A stretch of DNA of 64,000 bases from Calonectria ilicicola. Its lineage: Eukaryota; Ascomycota; Sordariomycetes; Hypocreales; Nectriaceae. The stretch's first letter is position 1. Every line of letters starts with the position of its first letter. The stretch covers positions 930,001 through 994,000 of the forward strand of contig CP085835.1 in NCBI GenBank assembly GCA_020809705.1. Direction: 5' to 3'. Of this stretch, positions 11,234-22,985 are shown one piece after another. A model generated the notes under the pieces. It was not told the DNA's origin and ran no database searches. It saw nothing but the letters and a program-made list of their open reading frames with translations. A program made the position numbers and the translations under genes.

Positions 11234-11584
11234 ACTTGCAATATAGAAAGAAAGCAAGCTTTAATGATTCTAAATTTAAATGTTCAAGTGCTGAACTTTA
11301 CAACAACCAAATTCAGTTCTATTATAAATAGTGATTTCAACGATTTCTTTTTCATGCTAATATGTACTTGAATAATTCTTGCCATGACCGGCAGAAGGTC
11401 ACCAAAAGTTATGAAAGACATGGGAACGAGATTAAGAATGGGGTGGCAGGTGATTAAAATTCGCGCTCGAAATAAAAGACTCGTACTCAAATAAATTCAA
11501 AGATTTCAGTCACTCGGGACGGATTCTATTACTTCGTTATATACATGCGTGTCTGATCATACTTTCCTAGCCGCTGAATTCATA
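11234..11584. other. Intergenic between convergent genes
   Basis: This is a 351-base AT-rich space that holds the 3' ends of the permease and NACHT-ankyrin transcripts. I saw no gene or repeat. Confidence 0.6.
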
Positions 11585-14500
11585 TCATGAATCCAAGCCT
11601 ACTGACTCAACCACCTCATATCCGGGCTCGGATTCCCCATCGCTAATCTCCTCGTTTTGCTCATATTCATCCTCACCATCCCAAGATACCTTTTTGTCCT
11701 TTCCTCTAAAGAGGCGTACAATCTCGGGCCAATATCTTGCCACAGCATAGTCAATGGCAGTTCTCATTTTGGAATCTTCAGCTCTGGGGTCCACCCCGAG
11801 TTCCATAAGCTGCTTGAAAGTATCAACAGCGTCTTTATTTAGCACATCTCTGTAGGGGTTATTTTGGCTGGCCAACACATGCAGCAAATTACCTCCCTCA
11901 GTATTTCTAACCCTCACGTCTGCTTGTGCGTTGAGGAATAAGTGCAAGTATTCGGTGTGGACGGCCGCATTTTTTAGTTCATCAGGTTCTTTTGGCTGCC
12001 ACCCAGCTGAAATGAACACAACCAGTGGCGTTTCTCCAGATGAATTGCGTGCCTCAATGTCTACGCCTTGAGAAATGAACCACTCAAACTCTTTCGCTGC
12101 TTCAGTGGCACGGGTTCGATTTCCCACCAAAAATGCAGCATAGTGGTGTAGGGCGTTATTACCATCGTGGTCGGCTTCCTTGATGTCTGCTCCGGTCTCC
12201 GCAAGGCGATGGACCGCCCAGGATTGACCTGCTTTCAAAGCGAGATGAATCGGCTTTGATCCTTTGAAATCTCTTAGGTGAATAAGTGAAGGACCTTTTT
12301 CAAGAAGTGCATTGAACGCTTCCTTGTCTTGATCACCGAAATCTGCAGTCATCGTAGAAAACCAATGGAGTGCACTTCTACCATCGCCATCGATAACATC
12401 AACTGATGCCCCCAAGCTGAGTAGTCGTGTGACGGCTTGCGATTTGGAAGTAAGAAGAGGTGGTGGACGAGCGTCATCTATTTCATATGAGTCATATATG
12501 CCATATTCGTCCTCTTCATCATCATCTTCTTCCTCTTCGTCTTCTTCATCTTCTTCGCTTGGGATGGCTGTTGGAATGCACGCGGATATAAGAAGTGTTC
12601 GCCACTTTGACCCTAGTCGGTCAATATCCAGCTCTTCAAGTTCTAGAAACATATCATAAATGCCGTGATTCTCCAGCACCATTTCCAAGATATTCTCGCC
12701 ACTTGGGTAGGTACGAAAAGGATCTGCACCTCTCTTCAGAAGAAAGTTGACCATGCTTCTGCGCTTCTCAGTTCGGTCAGATGGTATCTTGATCCGTGCT
12801 GCTTCATGTAGTGGGTATCGCTTCTTGACACAAGCATTCACGTCTTGTCCAGCCTCAAGTAGAAGATCCGCAATTTCTTCGTCTAATAACTCGACTGCAT
12901 GTGTCAAGCTCTCCAAATTCATGGGATCCTTTGGATCTGCTCCATGCTGAAGCAGAAGCTTCGTGATGACCGCCGTCTTGGCACTTGCGAGACAGCTACT
13001 AGGGGAATCTGAATTTCCACGCACATTTGCGTTGGCCCCGTGTTCAAGTAGCAATTTGACTGTCTGTTCGTTCCAGAATCCGCTCTCATATTCACGCGGG
13101 ATATATATGCTTTTAGAGCGGGGGGAGATAGCAGCCAGTAACGGCGTCTGGCCATGCTCATTATGATATTCAATATCAGCGCCGTGCTGTAAGAGGTACT
13201 TGAGTGCATCAATATGCCACCAATAGGCTCCAAAGGCCAAGAAATGGAGCGGCGTGCCCCTTGGAAGAATAAGGGAACATTCGGAAGGTCTCGATATCTC
13301 GTTAACAACCAGCCCAACTTCCTCAACAAGGACTTTTATCATGGGAAGATTGGGCATCTTGCAGAAGCAAGCAGCCGCAAGTAACGTTGACGGAGAAAAG
13401 AGTGTTTTCATGCAATCAAGGCTGCCCAATCTTATTGCCTGATCGTGAAGGAGACGGACCAAACTTGTACAGCCACTTTTGACTAGAACGTGAAGAGTTG
13501 TGTAGTCTTCGAACTTTTTCATTGTCAAGAAATTTCCGCCCTGATGAGCAAACTTCTTGACCACACTAGATTTGCCATTTTCTAGGAGTCTAAAGACTTC
13601 ATAGGGAACACATTTGAACTCATAGCTGTCGTACCAATCTCGAACGTTGACTAAAATCTCCTTCCCATTGCTTATTTCGTGGAGAAGCTCGACCTCGGCC
13701 TCAAATTCAGAGTGATTGAAAAGTTCGCTGACTGAGGTGCCACAACGAGGCTCGGCACCAAGGTCAAGGAGGCTCATGACCATCTCGCCAAACTCAATCT
13801 CGCAGGCAATCTCCAGTGGTGTCATTAGTATGCCTTCAACGTCAATCTCCGCTTCAAAATCACAACCTGCCTCAGCTAGCATAGAGATGATGTCGGTGAT
13901 TCTCGCCGGACCAGGTCCCTTTTTCGGATCTCGGTATGAATCGATTTGACGAGGTCGAGCTAGGCTGGTCGTTTGGATGAGATATTCAAATTTGGGGCGA
14001 TCTTTCCACAAGAGCGATTCATCAGGAAATTCCAAGGTGGAATATAAGGGCGTCAACCCATGAGCATCAGTGGCATGAACGTCTGCGCCATGATCTATCA
14101 GATAGCGGACACTTTCTGGGCGTCCAGATCGGCAGGCGTAGTGAAGAGCAGTTCTTTGCCAAACATCATTGGACCGGAGATTGATCATCGCCTCGAGAAC
14201 GCCCCTCTTGGCGTACTCAGATAGGAGAAGGCCGATTATGTTTGGCTGGCGAGCAACAGCAGCAATGTGCAGAGGGGAAACACCTTCGATTGTGAGCCGT
14301 GTAGGATCAGCGCCCGCTGTAAGGAGTCTCCAGACGTTCTGTTCACAGACTGAGGCCGCATAGTGTAGTGGAGTGGCCTCAAGATTATCTGTCTGATCTA
14401 CCGATGTCGAATTCATCAGATACTCTCTCAGCACCTCAGGCAAAGGACGACATTTCGAATCTGACAAAGAATATCGTACGTCTCTTTTGGTGCTTGATAA

Positions 14501-17500
14501 GTGGAGTTCAGTTTGACCTTTGCTGTTTTTGTCGCTATTTGGAACTCCGAGATGCACAAGGTAGTCGACGATTTCTCTCGCCGCATCCTTAGGGAGATAT
14601 TCCTTGGCTAGTTGGACCAGAGTACTTCCCTCATAGTCCCGAGCCATGAAGTCAACCCCTTTGGAAACCAGAAATCGAATTAACTGTATGGTATCGTGCT
14701 GCTTTTTCATTGCTGTGTGCAATAGAGTTTTGCCGTTGTTGTCTATTACACTCACATCTGCTCCAAGACGGACAAGCGTCTCGATTGGTTCCATTCCTAC
14801 CCAACTTTGCGAGACACGATAGGTAAGAATGGTCATTCCATCGCTATCTCGGGCATTGATATCTAGCCCATCTTTGATGAGCTCGCGGAGGACGTCTTCG
14901 TTATCCCCTGATTCTAAGCATCCTGTATAACAGTGCAGTGGCGCTTTACCATCCAGGTTCTTCTTATTCAGATCTGCCCCTGCACTAACCAGTCTCCGGA
15001 AAAGGGACAGATCCAATCTCCTATGGTTGAATAATGTGTGGATGCTGCCATTGCCTTTGTCATCTACAGCAGTAGCATCTCCACCTGAGGATAGAATGAC
15101 ATCTAATGTTTCAAGGGAAGGCCAATTAATGGAATCAAGAAAACACATTAGTGGGGTATTTCCTTGGCTGTTCCTTTTGTTTAAATCGGCTCCATGTTGA
15201 GCTAGAATCTTGAACACGCTAGGACATGACTCGAAAGCAACATGCGCTGGAGTATTAGAATTGGCCGTTGCAGCATTAACATCCGCGCCCATATCAACAA
15301 GCAAGGCCGTGAGAGGTGATTCTGATTTGTCCCGATTCTGTCGGCGTGATCGGTATTTAACAACACCAAAGTGGAGGGGGGTCCAGTTCTCGTCTTTACC
15401 AAATTCGGGGTGGTCGAAGTAGCACTTTGCATTAATATCGCCGCCGGCGTCAACGAGTTGTTGGAGACACCACCTGGCTGAGTCCAGATCCTTATCGCAT
15501 AACCCGTAATTTATCCCGGCACCAGCAAAAGCGTGCATGGGCGTTAGCCCATTTGGATAATGGACCTCTCCAATTGGTTCTTGTTCGTCCTCATTCTCAA
15601 TGTGCTGTCTGTCCAATGAGCACCGTCTGTTTGGGTCAGCACCGTACTTTAGCAGTAGCTTGACAGATTCGGCATCATGCATCTTGGCGCTTCTGAACAG
15701 TTTTGTCATCCCATTGTGGAAACTGTCAATGTCGCTAACGCCAATTTTCAGAATTTCTTCCAGTTTTTTGGCATCGTTTACCCAGTGGATGCATTTCGGA
15801 TCACACCCCGGCGTCAAAAAAGGAAGAAATGCTTGAAATAGACTGTCATTATCGTAATCCTCAAAAACAACTTGGAGGGCAGATTTATTTGGGCGGTTAT
15901 CGCGATATCTTGCTGTCTTCGTCCAGGGGCTGACCCCTTTCTCTAAGAGGAGTTTGGCAACACCGACTTGTCTATTGAATACACAATGGTGGATGGGTCT
16001 CCATCCTATTTTATCAACTGAATTCGGTCGTGCCCCATGATCGAGAAGTAATCTTGCAATTTCTGTTCGCCCGTTCCGTGCAGCGATGGCGAGTGGTGTT
16101 AGACCTTCGACTTGCTTAGCGTTCACAAGCGTAGGATCTGCTTCAATCAGTTTCTCGGCGTAGGTCGTGAGACCAACCTGTGCAGCCAAGTGAATAGATT
16201 TCAGCGATGGATCGTAAGGATCGATTGGAGAAGAGTCGCGTGCCCAAAGCTCGAAAGCAGATTTTCCAGGACACAGGAATTTGTGAAGAGCTTGCATAAC
16301 TTCTGGATCATCCTGATTGGTTTTCTTCACATGGTATATCCAGTTGCTTAAAGCATACTCCATCAATGGGTTTTCAACCCGCAAGTCTTCGATGACATCA
16401 TTCATGAAATTTACAGCCTTGCCCACGTCAACTATCTCGTCGTAAGTTATGTAGATTCCGTTTTCTGAGTCGATCTCAGAGATATTGTCTTCGATAGGTT
16501 CTTCGTTAGTGACCTTTACAGGCACTGGCCGAAAGGCAACTGCGTCCAGGTACCCGAGAAGAGCTACCGAAATTTCTCTGTTTGCTCGATAAGAGTCGAG
16601 AACAGGGAATGCGCCTCGAGTGTTCCGACGGGTGTTATCTCGCAGAAATTCGGTGAACGAATGATGGATAACACTAACGGTCTCGTCCTCAAGAATCTCG
16701 AGCAGGCGACCACATCCTTCTTTTACCAATGCTTTGCCCATCTTCAAGTCAGCAGAGGGGCCATGCATGTGGGCCAAGATTGAGCCAAGCTCAATTACTC
16801 GCATTGGTCGCGAGGAATTGATAACACAGGACAAGATGCGGACTTGCTGCTCCGTATCAACTCCACTGCGAGCCGCATGCTCAACGAGCATCTGCTCGTA
16901 AACACCCTTCAATGTACCCGGAAGACGCTCCAGACTTTCAGGAAGAGTCCTTTCGGTGATCAAGTCCGATTTCAGGCTTTCGGTCAAGTTGTCGATAATG
17001 ATGCGAGCATGCAAAAATAACCCCTTCGCTCGCTGACATATAGTATCCTTTACCAATTGTTCCTTTTCCAAGGAGAGGCGAGGAACAAGGGACCCAAGTC
17101 TAACATTTGCGTATCTGACAGTGTCTGGATATATCATTGAGGGCTGCAATTTGATTTGAATGATGCCTGGGCTCCTAAGCGTGGCCTCAATGTTTGGCAG
17201 GGGTCGACTGGTCAGGAGGACTTTGACTCTTTGCTGATCATTCAGCCCGAGATCTCGTAGCGAGTTGATGAAATCGAAATGCTCGTTGTCCATTTCATCC
17301 AATGCATCAATGATGCAGAATAATTTATCCATAGACCCAATCGCACGAAGAAGAGCGTCCCAAACCTGGCTCCGTTCCATCCCATCTACCTGCGCAGTCT
17401 TTGACAATTTGAAGAGGTCATCGCGCAGGAGAGGGCTATACGGCAGAAGTTGCGATGCGAAATCACGGATCAGATATTTTGGATCATGGTTCTGTTGTAC

Positions 17501-17875
17501 AATCTGCCTGAAAAAGAAGAAGAGGACCGGGGTTGCTGGGTCGACATCTCGGAGCAGCTGCACCACGCTTGCAGAAAAGACAGACTTGCCGCTTCCTGGC
17601 ACACCTTTGACCCAGAGGCAACCGGATTCCGTTCCGATGAGTTGGTCGCTTTGTGGCGCGCTGTCCAAGACCGCTTCACCGAACCAAGCTCGAAATTCCG
17701 GTGATTTGCGGAGCCAAGCGCCTGTTCCAGGTATATACGCGCGCACATGCTTCGCATACTCGCCCCCTGGCGAGTCAAATTTGGTTGGATGCAACCATTC
17801 CCGGAGCTTGGAGACCAGTTTCTGCTGTTCGCCGTCGAGATTTAGGGCTGCTGGTGCAGGTGAAGATGATGTCAT
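11585..17875 (-). CDS. Giant NACHT-ankyrin STAND NTPase (fungal NLR-like)
   Basis: This is one uninterrupted frame of 2096 residues from ATG at 17873-17875. The NACHT module has Walker A GVPGSGKS (residues 91-98), Walker B LFCIIDALDE (about 185-194) and sensor LLTSRP (about 220). A winged-helix-like region follows up to about residue 540. From about 555 to 2040 there are roughly 30 recognisable ankyrin repeats, for example EGLTPLAIAARNGRTEIARL and QRTALHYACRSGRPESVRYL. An acidic run of about 20 Asp/Glu residues interrupts them near residue 1780. STAND proteins oligomerise on ligand binding, and fungal ones act in non-self recognition and programmed cell death. Only about 85 residues precede the P-loop and they show no effector domain I know. 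It may be an effector-less sensor or use a partner protein. Confidence 0.93.
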   Translation of the reverse strand: MTSSSPAPAALNLDGEQQKLVSKLREWLHPTKFDSPGGEYAKHVRAYIPGTGAWLRKSPEFRAWFGEAVLDSAPQSDQLIGTESGCLWVKGVPGSGKSVFSASVVQLLRDVDPATPVLFFFFRQIVQQNHDPKYLIRDFASQLLPYSPLLRDDLFKLSKTAQVDGMERSQVWDALLRAIGSMDKLFCIIDALDEMDNEHFDFINSLRDLGLNDQQRVKVLLTSRPLPNIEATLRSPGIIQIKLQPSMIYPDTVRYANVRLGSLVPRLSLEKEQLVKDTICQRAKGLFLHARIIIDNLTESLKSDLITERTLPESLERLPGTLKGVYEQMLVEHAARSGVDTEQQVRILSCVINSSRPMRVIELGSILAHMHGPSADLKMGKALVKEGCGRLLEILEDETVSVIHHSFTEFLRDNTRRNTRGAFPVLDSYRANREISVALLGYLDAVAFRPVPVKVTNEEPIEDNISEIDSENGIYITYDEIVDVGKAVNFMNDVIEDLRVENPLMEYALSNWIYHVKKTNQDDPEVMQALHKFLCPGKSAFELWARDSSPIDPYDPSLKSIHLAAQVGLTTYAEKLIEADPTLVNAKQVEGLTPLAIAARNGRTEIARLLLDHGARPNSVDKIGWRPIHHCVFNRQVGVAKLLLEKGVSPWTKTARYRDNRPNKSALQVVFEDYDNDSLFQAFLPFLTPGCDPKCIHWVNDAKKLEEILKIGVSDIDSFHNGMTKLFRSAKMHDAESVKLLLKYGADPNRRCSLDRQHIENEDEQEPIGEVHYPNGLTPMHAFAGAGINYGLCDKDLDSARWCLQQLVDAGGDINAKCYFDHPEFGKDENWTPLHFGVVKYRSRRQNRDKSESPLTALLVDMGADVNAATANSNTPAHVAFESCPSVFKILAQHGADLNKRNSQGNTPLMCFLDSINWPSLETLDVILSSGGDATAVDDKGNGSIHTLFNHRRLDLSLFRRLVSAGADLNKKNLDGKAPLHCYTGCLESGDNEDVLRELIKDGLDINARDSDGMTILTYRVSQSWVGMEPIETLVRLGADVSVIDNNGKTLLHTAMKKQHDTIQLIRFLVSKGVDFMARDYEGSTLVQLAKEYLPKDAAREIVDYLVHLGVPNSDKNSKGQTELHLSSTKRDVRYSLSDSKCRPLPEVLREYLMNSTSVDQTDNLEATPLHYAASVCEQNVWRLLTAGADPTRLTIEGVSPLHIAAVARQPNIIGLLLSEYAKRGVLEAMINLRSNDVWQRTALHYACRSGRPESVRYLIDHGADVHATDAHGLTPLYSTLEFPDESLLWKDRPKFEYLIQTTSLARPRQIDSYRDPKKGPGPARITDIISMLAEAGCDFEAEIDVEGILMTPLEIACEIEFGEMVMSLLDLGAEPRCGTSVSELFNHSEFEAEVELLHEISNGKEILVNVRDWYDSYEFKCVPYEVFRLLENGKSSVVKKFAHQGGNFLTMKKFEDYTTLHVLVKSGCTSLVRLLHDQAIRLGSLDCMKTLFSPSTLLAAACFCKMPNLPMIKVLVEEVGLVVNEISRPSECSLILPRGTPLHFLAFGAYWWHIDALKYLLQHGADIEYHNEHGQTPLLAAISPRSKSIYIPREYESGFWNEQTVKLLLEHGANANVRGNSDSPSSCLASAKTAVITKLLLQHGADPKDPMNLESLTHAVELLDEEIADLLLEAGQDVNACVKKRYPLHEAARIKIPSDRTEKRRSMVNFLLKRGADPFRTYPSGENILEMVLENHGIYDMFLELEELDIDRLGSKWRTLLISACIPTAIPSEEDEEDEEEEDDDEEDEYGIYDSYEIDDARPPPLLTSKSQAVTRLLSLGASVDVIDGDGRSALHWFSTMTADFGDQDKEAFNALLEKGPSLIHLRDFKGSKPIHLALKAGQSWAVHRLAETGADIKEADHDGNNALHHYAAFLVGNRTRATEAAKEFEWFISQGVDIEARNSSGETPLVVFISAGWQPKEPDELKNAAVHTEYLHLFLNAQADVRVRNTEGGNLLHVLASQNNPYRDVLNKDAVDTFKQLMELGVDPRAEDSKMRTAIDYAVARYWPEIVRLFRGKDKKVSWDGEDEYEQNEEISDGESEPGYEVVESVGLDS

Positions 17876-18067
17876 GGCGCTGAAAAGGCGGTGTTTCTTT
17901 GTCAGAGGCGCCCAAGGATAAGGTCCAGAGCTTTATCTCTTTCAATAACTGAGTAAGTCGTATTCGGACAAGAATTTCCTTTGAGGATCACGTTTCTAAT
18001 GAGAAGGGAAGACTTGGTGAGTAGTGAATGGTTTTGGGTGAGAAGGAAAAGAATAAATGCATTCAAT

Positions 18068-18433
18068 AGGTTCCCACTCGATGTTTAAGTAGAAGCAAGA
18101 CCCCCAAACAGGTCGCCCATACAGGTTCTTGGATGCTATTGATGCGGGGTCAAAGAACAGTGATTCACACATCAGATTTCTGACCGGGCTTTGTCAATGA
18201 TCAAGACTAATCCCCAAAGAGGTTCCTGAATTTTCTTGTGGCTCGAGTCACCCTGGTTGTAACTCCATAGGGGGAATTCCAGTATGCGTCATGGAATAGT
18301 TAAGAATGACCAAATAGGTTCTCCAAGTTTCTCTCGGCCGGAGTCACATAAGCAACCCATCATCCAGCCGACAGTCAAGCTTTTCAAAGTGCGCTCATGA
18401 AGGGCAGCAGCAGCAAGGTTCACAAAAAGGTTC
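18068..18433. repeat. Degenerate direct repeat with AGGTTC core
   Basis: AGGTTC occurs at 18068, 18123, 18220, 18316, 18416 and 18428. The four copies from 18123 to 18416 are spaced 97, 96 and 100 bases apart. The 32 bases starting at 18220 and 18316 match at 23 positions, and CCAAA-like bases precede several copies. It looks like a decayed tandem array in the NACHT-ankyrin 5' flank. Confidence 0.4.
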
Positions 18434-19252
18434 AATGTGATGCGGTTGACAACGCATCATTTTGGGTGTCGTGAGGCAGTGGAGATAGGTCTGCACAGCA
18501 ACACCTAATCAGTGTTGATGACTCCATGAGAATGATTATTTGCCTAATTAGCTTTTTTTAATCTCTAGCGACCGTTTCTCATCTAGCCACACTGGCCAGA
18601 AAGTACAGTATTGTCAAATTTTTATTTATTGCCTTGATTGCTCTGGGCTTTCCAGAAGTACAGTACGACTTTCTCACCCCAAAAATAACCAGGGGAGGTT
18701 ATTCCGAGGTGATCCCGGCTCCAAGTGCTGACCTAATGCTCGGGAGTGGTACCCGGATATTGTGGCCTATCGGCTAAACATAAGTCCGACATTTAAGCTG
18801 TGCAGGGTAGTGGGCCGCGTAACACGAGAAAGTTCAGTGAAGTCAAAGTGAAGACGTCTAAACCGGGATAAGGTGTGAAGATTGAGATAAATTTTATTCA
18901 AATCATCGAGAAGTTTTTATGCGATTGTTTGTAAGGGTGTTCTAGTTTATTTAATTTTGTCAGATGTGAAGGAAATTGCCTCCGTAATAATTTGAGCAGG
19001 AGTGCTTGTGAGGGAGCATAAGAAATATGATTTTTTTGATGCAGCTTGCTATGACTTCTGATACTTCTGATTCCTAAATTTTCGAATTCCTTGACGTGGC
19101 ATCATGGAAATTCTCGCTTAGTTTTGCCATGCATTCCAAGACACGTTTGCATGATATTGCGAAAACCCGCCGTGAAAAGTCGCCGGCGAAATCCACCGGG
19201 GAAAGGCGCCGGTAAGCTCACCATGAGCGTGGGATTTCTGAATGCAAAGCAT

Positions 19253-19260
19253 TATATAAA
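19253..19260 (+). promoter_or_regulatory. TATA box of the NTF2-like gene
   Basis: TATATAAA lies 111 bases before the ATG at 19371, followed by a CT/CA-rich leader typical of well-expressed fungal genes. Confidence 0.6.
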
Positions 19261-19370
19261 GGCTGCTCGAGATGTCTCGATGATCTTATCAACAACAACT
19301 CAAGCTTCTCAACACACTTTTAACTACTCTCTCACCTTCCTCTTCCAATCCCAATACCAAAATCTCAACA

Positions 19371-19845
19371 ATGACTTCCACCCGCCGCCAGACTGCCCAG
19401 CGTCAGGTCGATGCATGGAACCGATGGTCCCTTGACGATATCTTGGCTGACAGAGCCGACGGTTGCATTCACCAAGTCTTGCCCAGTGCGTCACCGAAAT
19501 AAAAGAACCATGATGAAACGCTCGCTAATGATCCAATTGACAGAGACTCTGGGAACACCCGCTATGGACAACGCAGCCTACAGACAACACCTTGAGACAA
19601 ACGTCCTTCCAAACTACCGAAACTTCAAGATCGAGGTTGATGACATGATCGAGGATGAGAAGCAGAACAAGATGGTCGTCATGGGACATACAAGCGCCGA
19701 CACCGACATCGGCGTCTTTGAGAACCAGTACATTTTTGCCATCTACTTCAACGAGGACGGAACCAAGTTTGAGAAATTTTTGGAATATGTGGACGCGACC
19801 AAGATAACGGAATTTATTACCAAGCTTCGAGCTGCTAAGGCCTAG
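19371..19845 (+). CDS. NTF2/SnoaL-like small protein
   Basis: Two exons, 19371..19485 and 19544..19845, give 138 residues. The intron has GTGCGT..GACAG ends. The first residues are basic (MTSTRRQTAQRQ), then VDAWNRWSLDDILADRADGC begins a cone-shaped SnoaL/NTF2-like fold. The end has the usual beta strands, FENQYIFAIYFNEDG and KFEKFLEYVDATKI. Fungal members are cyclases, isomerases, dehydratases or non-catalytic binders, and many sit in secondary-metabolite clusters. No catalytic residue can be assigned by eye. It is the nearest gene to the A-T-TE enzyme but is separated from it by 3.1 kb, so a functional link is only a possibility. Confidence 0.8.
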
Positions 19846-22800
19846 GCCATCCAGTTTGACCATACTTTGAAGCCCCATGAAACAGGCTATGTCAACTTTA
19901 TCTAGCAATACAAAGTATACTGATTATTTCTGAACCTAAATGAACCATTTTGTGTCTTTAATTTGTACAAATCAACTACATTTGATGGTCGATAGCCTGA
20001 GCGATACTACGGCGGGGTATGTTTATCCTCGACTAAATGAGTATGAATGCACATGTATCATTGACTAAATACGTATGAGAACACCAGCCCACTCATACTT
20101 CGTCACCACATGACTTGAAACTTTAAATTTGATGCAATGTTACGTTGGGTCTGGATGACATTCTATTATTGACTAATAATTCGATCTACGCCGTGATTTA
20201 TCCATAAGACGCCTACATGAGTTACTGCTCCGACGGTGATGTTTATTTTTGATCATTGAATCGGTCTAATTGATCTGCCAAGACATTTGCAAATAATCAT
20301 TGCAGCTCTTTGAATGATGGCTTTTTCGATGAGCATTTCGGCATCTAACTACCCCTGTCTATTATTTCAGAGATGGCGTAATGCCCTGGCTTGGAATGAA
20401 AATACCGCATACGTATAGCCGATTCGATTGAAGGACCGAAAATGGTTACAGAGTATGTGTAATCGATATGTGCAGTATTTGTCTTATCGATACAGTCAAC
20501 GCTGCTGTCACATCATTTACTTGGCAATCGGACACCCGCGTCGGGTATCGAACAAAGATCCACACCAAGTCTTGCACTGCCTTGGCAAGAATCTTGGCTT
20601 TTTGCTAAACCGACTAGGTACTGGAAAGGTGGACTACTGATCCGGCGAGTGGGACACGTATGCCAAGAAACAGCCGACAGCCGGTCTTTGGGTGGGATTA
20701 CCAAGCCGGAAATACCCCATTTCTCCGCTGGCCAGTGTTCTCTCATGAATAGGACACGATATTAGGACTTTTGATGCTTAGACCCTGAGTGTTTCGGTTG
20801 TGAACTTATCTCTGTTTCGTCGTGGGGCACAAAAGAAGATCCGTGGTCAAGTATGGGTACGGTTTTAGTTGACTCGCCAGTTTTTTCCGAGACAATGATT
20901 CACCATGTCTCGCCTTGATAAATGTTTAGCCGTAGTGACTTGGCTATAAGGCCTATATTCATTGACGCGTGCTCTCGTTTCTGGACACCAACTTCATACC
21001 ATGCAGCTCCCTTGATATGTAGATCCTTTCTGAACGCAGCTTTGCCGTAGTTATTCAGGTACTTTTGCGGTAGCACATGTGAACGCCGGTGCAACGTCGA
21101 ACAGGTTTATGGCTGCCTCGTCACCTACTCAAGGCTTCTTTCTTTTTATCCTTGTAATGGGTCGGGCTCAGTTATGCGTCTGTCTTTGCGCCGCACGATC
21201 TGCGTTCCCCGTAGAGAAAAAGGTCACTAGTGAGCTGGGGTCAGACGGCCCACCGCAATCACCCCGGGTTGCAATGATTCTGCCTCCCGCTGAACGCGTG
21301 GAACCGGTTTAAACACGGCAAAGGAATGGCACCGAATCTGATCACTGAAAAATGTATTTCCACGGAGTGCGATCACATTCAAGGGTCGAGGTTGGTAATT
21401 CCTCTTCGCTGCAAAGCTGAAACGGCAGAATGCTACGTTACGCCCACCAATAATACAGCGAGAACCGAATATCATTTCTCAATAGTAGCGATAGCCGTAG
21501 AACCCGTTGGTCGGACCGGCCGTCTGCGGGACGGGGGCACAGAAATCGCAACAGGTCATGGAAGGTATTTCCGCTGAATTGCCAAAGTTGAAGAGGCTCT
21601 CATCATAGGCAGCCCGGTAATAAGCGATTATTCAATGAAATGCAATAAAAAATCATCCATACATAGTTACTAGCGGCTTCAGATTAGCCTTGGCCGCCAT
21701 AATTAGATCTGAATATTCTCTCGTGAGCGGAATAACTATCCCGATTGCCAAATGGGGAAATAACTATTCTGCACCTCGCCTCCATAGACCCCTGACACGG
21801 CAGTGCCGTAATCCAATTATTCCCATGATACGGATCAAGTATGTAACTCGCCGAAGCGAGCAGCGAACCCTTCCCCTCCCCCGCAAAAGTTCCAATTGCC
21901 ATGTAACTGTCTAGTTTGTAGCCCATTAACCATGGTGTACACTTTCTGGCAGCCAGTTTTTTTTTATCTATTTCTTTTCTTTGCGGCTCTATTCATACTT
22001 CAACGCTACTGTACTCTTTTAGATCCAAAGCTAGTAGTGAAACTTCTATCCGATCGTGCGATTGAATTTTCGGATGCCTCCCCGGATTGAACCCGAATGC
22101 GATGCACGAGCCTACCGACCCTTGACAATCTTATCTCTCAACACGCCACGGTGCGGGCCGCGATGCGGGTCAACGGCATTGTCGTAAACTCTAAGGTTCT
22201 ATTGGCCAAATATCCATATATTCGTAATCGGGACAGGCCGTGGAAAGTTAAAATCTGGATATATGGGATAGGAGGGTGGTAGGAGGAATCGCCGCGTAGG
22301 GGTACAGTTGGTCAGCCGCCCATGAATATGCAAATTCCAACTTAAAACACAACAAGGAGGTAATTGCCTCAAGGAAAAGCAAAAGAATGACACTAAGGAA
22401 TAATAATTTGGCTTCTCGGAGAGTGGGAGAGACGAGTTGGTAGGTTTGGCATTAGCGAAGAGCCCCAAGTGTAACGATAGAACTTGAATGTATGCAGTTT
22501 TTTAAGAAAGATTCAAGAGATAAGCTCCAATTTTAGCTAAAAATTGAAGTACGCGCGCAGCGTATTTGACTGGACAGTTTTCGTCTCCGCTAATCTGCAC
22601 GTGGAGTCTTATGCTTCTTCAAATGGCTCGACATGTGCGTGGGGAACCCGGCGCTGATGTGGCAGCGATGTGCTAAATAGTCCCGAAACACCATTTTCAT
22701 GCTCAATCTCTCCTTACCACGAAAACTCCCCACAATCACGGCGACGTGGCATCGGCAGGCATACGCAGACACGGCACCGTAAGTCCCGAAAGCGCGAAGA

Positions 22801-22985
22801 CGCGAAGGAGCGAATCGATTTGGGCTCACTTACGAGTTGGATGAATGTTGGATGAATGAAGTCGCTGAGTAGCAGAGGGAGTGACAAATAGAGTAATGGC
22901 ATGAATATATAAAGACATTGCCAAACCTCCGAATCTCAACAATAATCACCATAAACCTTCCTTGCAAACCACCACAACCTTCAAG
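19846..22985. other. 3.1-kb gene-poor gap
   Basis: Only short open frames of 61-89 codons occur, none resembling a known protein. I found no terminal inverted repeats, transposase remnant or tRNA by eye. The last 80 bases are the core promoter of the A-T-TE gene. Confidence 0.5.
22906..22913 (+). promoter_or_regulatory. TATA box of the A-T-TE gene
   Basis: TATATAAA lies 73 bases before the start codon at 22986. The leader between them is rich in CA and CT. Confidence 0.6.

Larger units (their letters stand above)
17876..19370. other. Divergent intergenic region between NACHT-ankyrin and NTF2-like genes
   Basis: No coding sequence is recognised. The part next to the NACHT-ankyrin start carries a degenerate direct repeat (separate entry). 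The part next to 19371 carries a TATA element. Confidence 0.6.

Noticed and set aside
12429..12659. Plus-strand frame with a long Ser run
   Set aside because: It is the complement of the Asp/Glu-rich tract in the NACHT-ankyrin gene and has no independent support.
19850..22900. Possible hidden transposon or MITE in the 3-kb gap
   Set aside because: I looked for terminal inverted repeats, target duplications and transposase-like frames and found none by eye.
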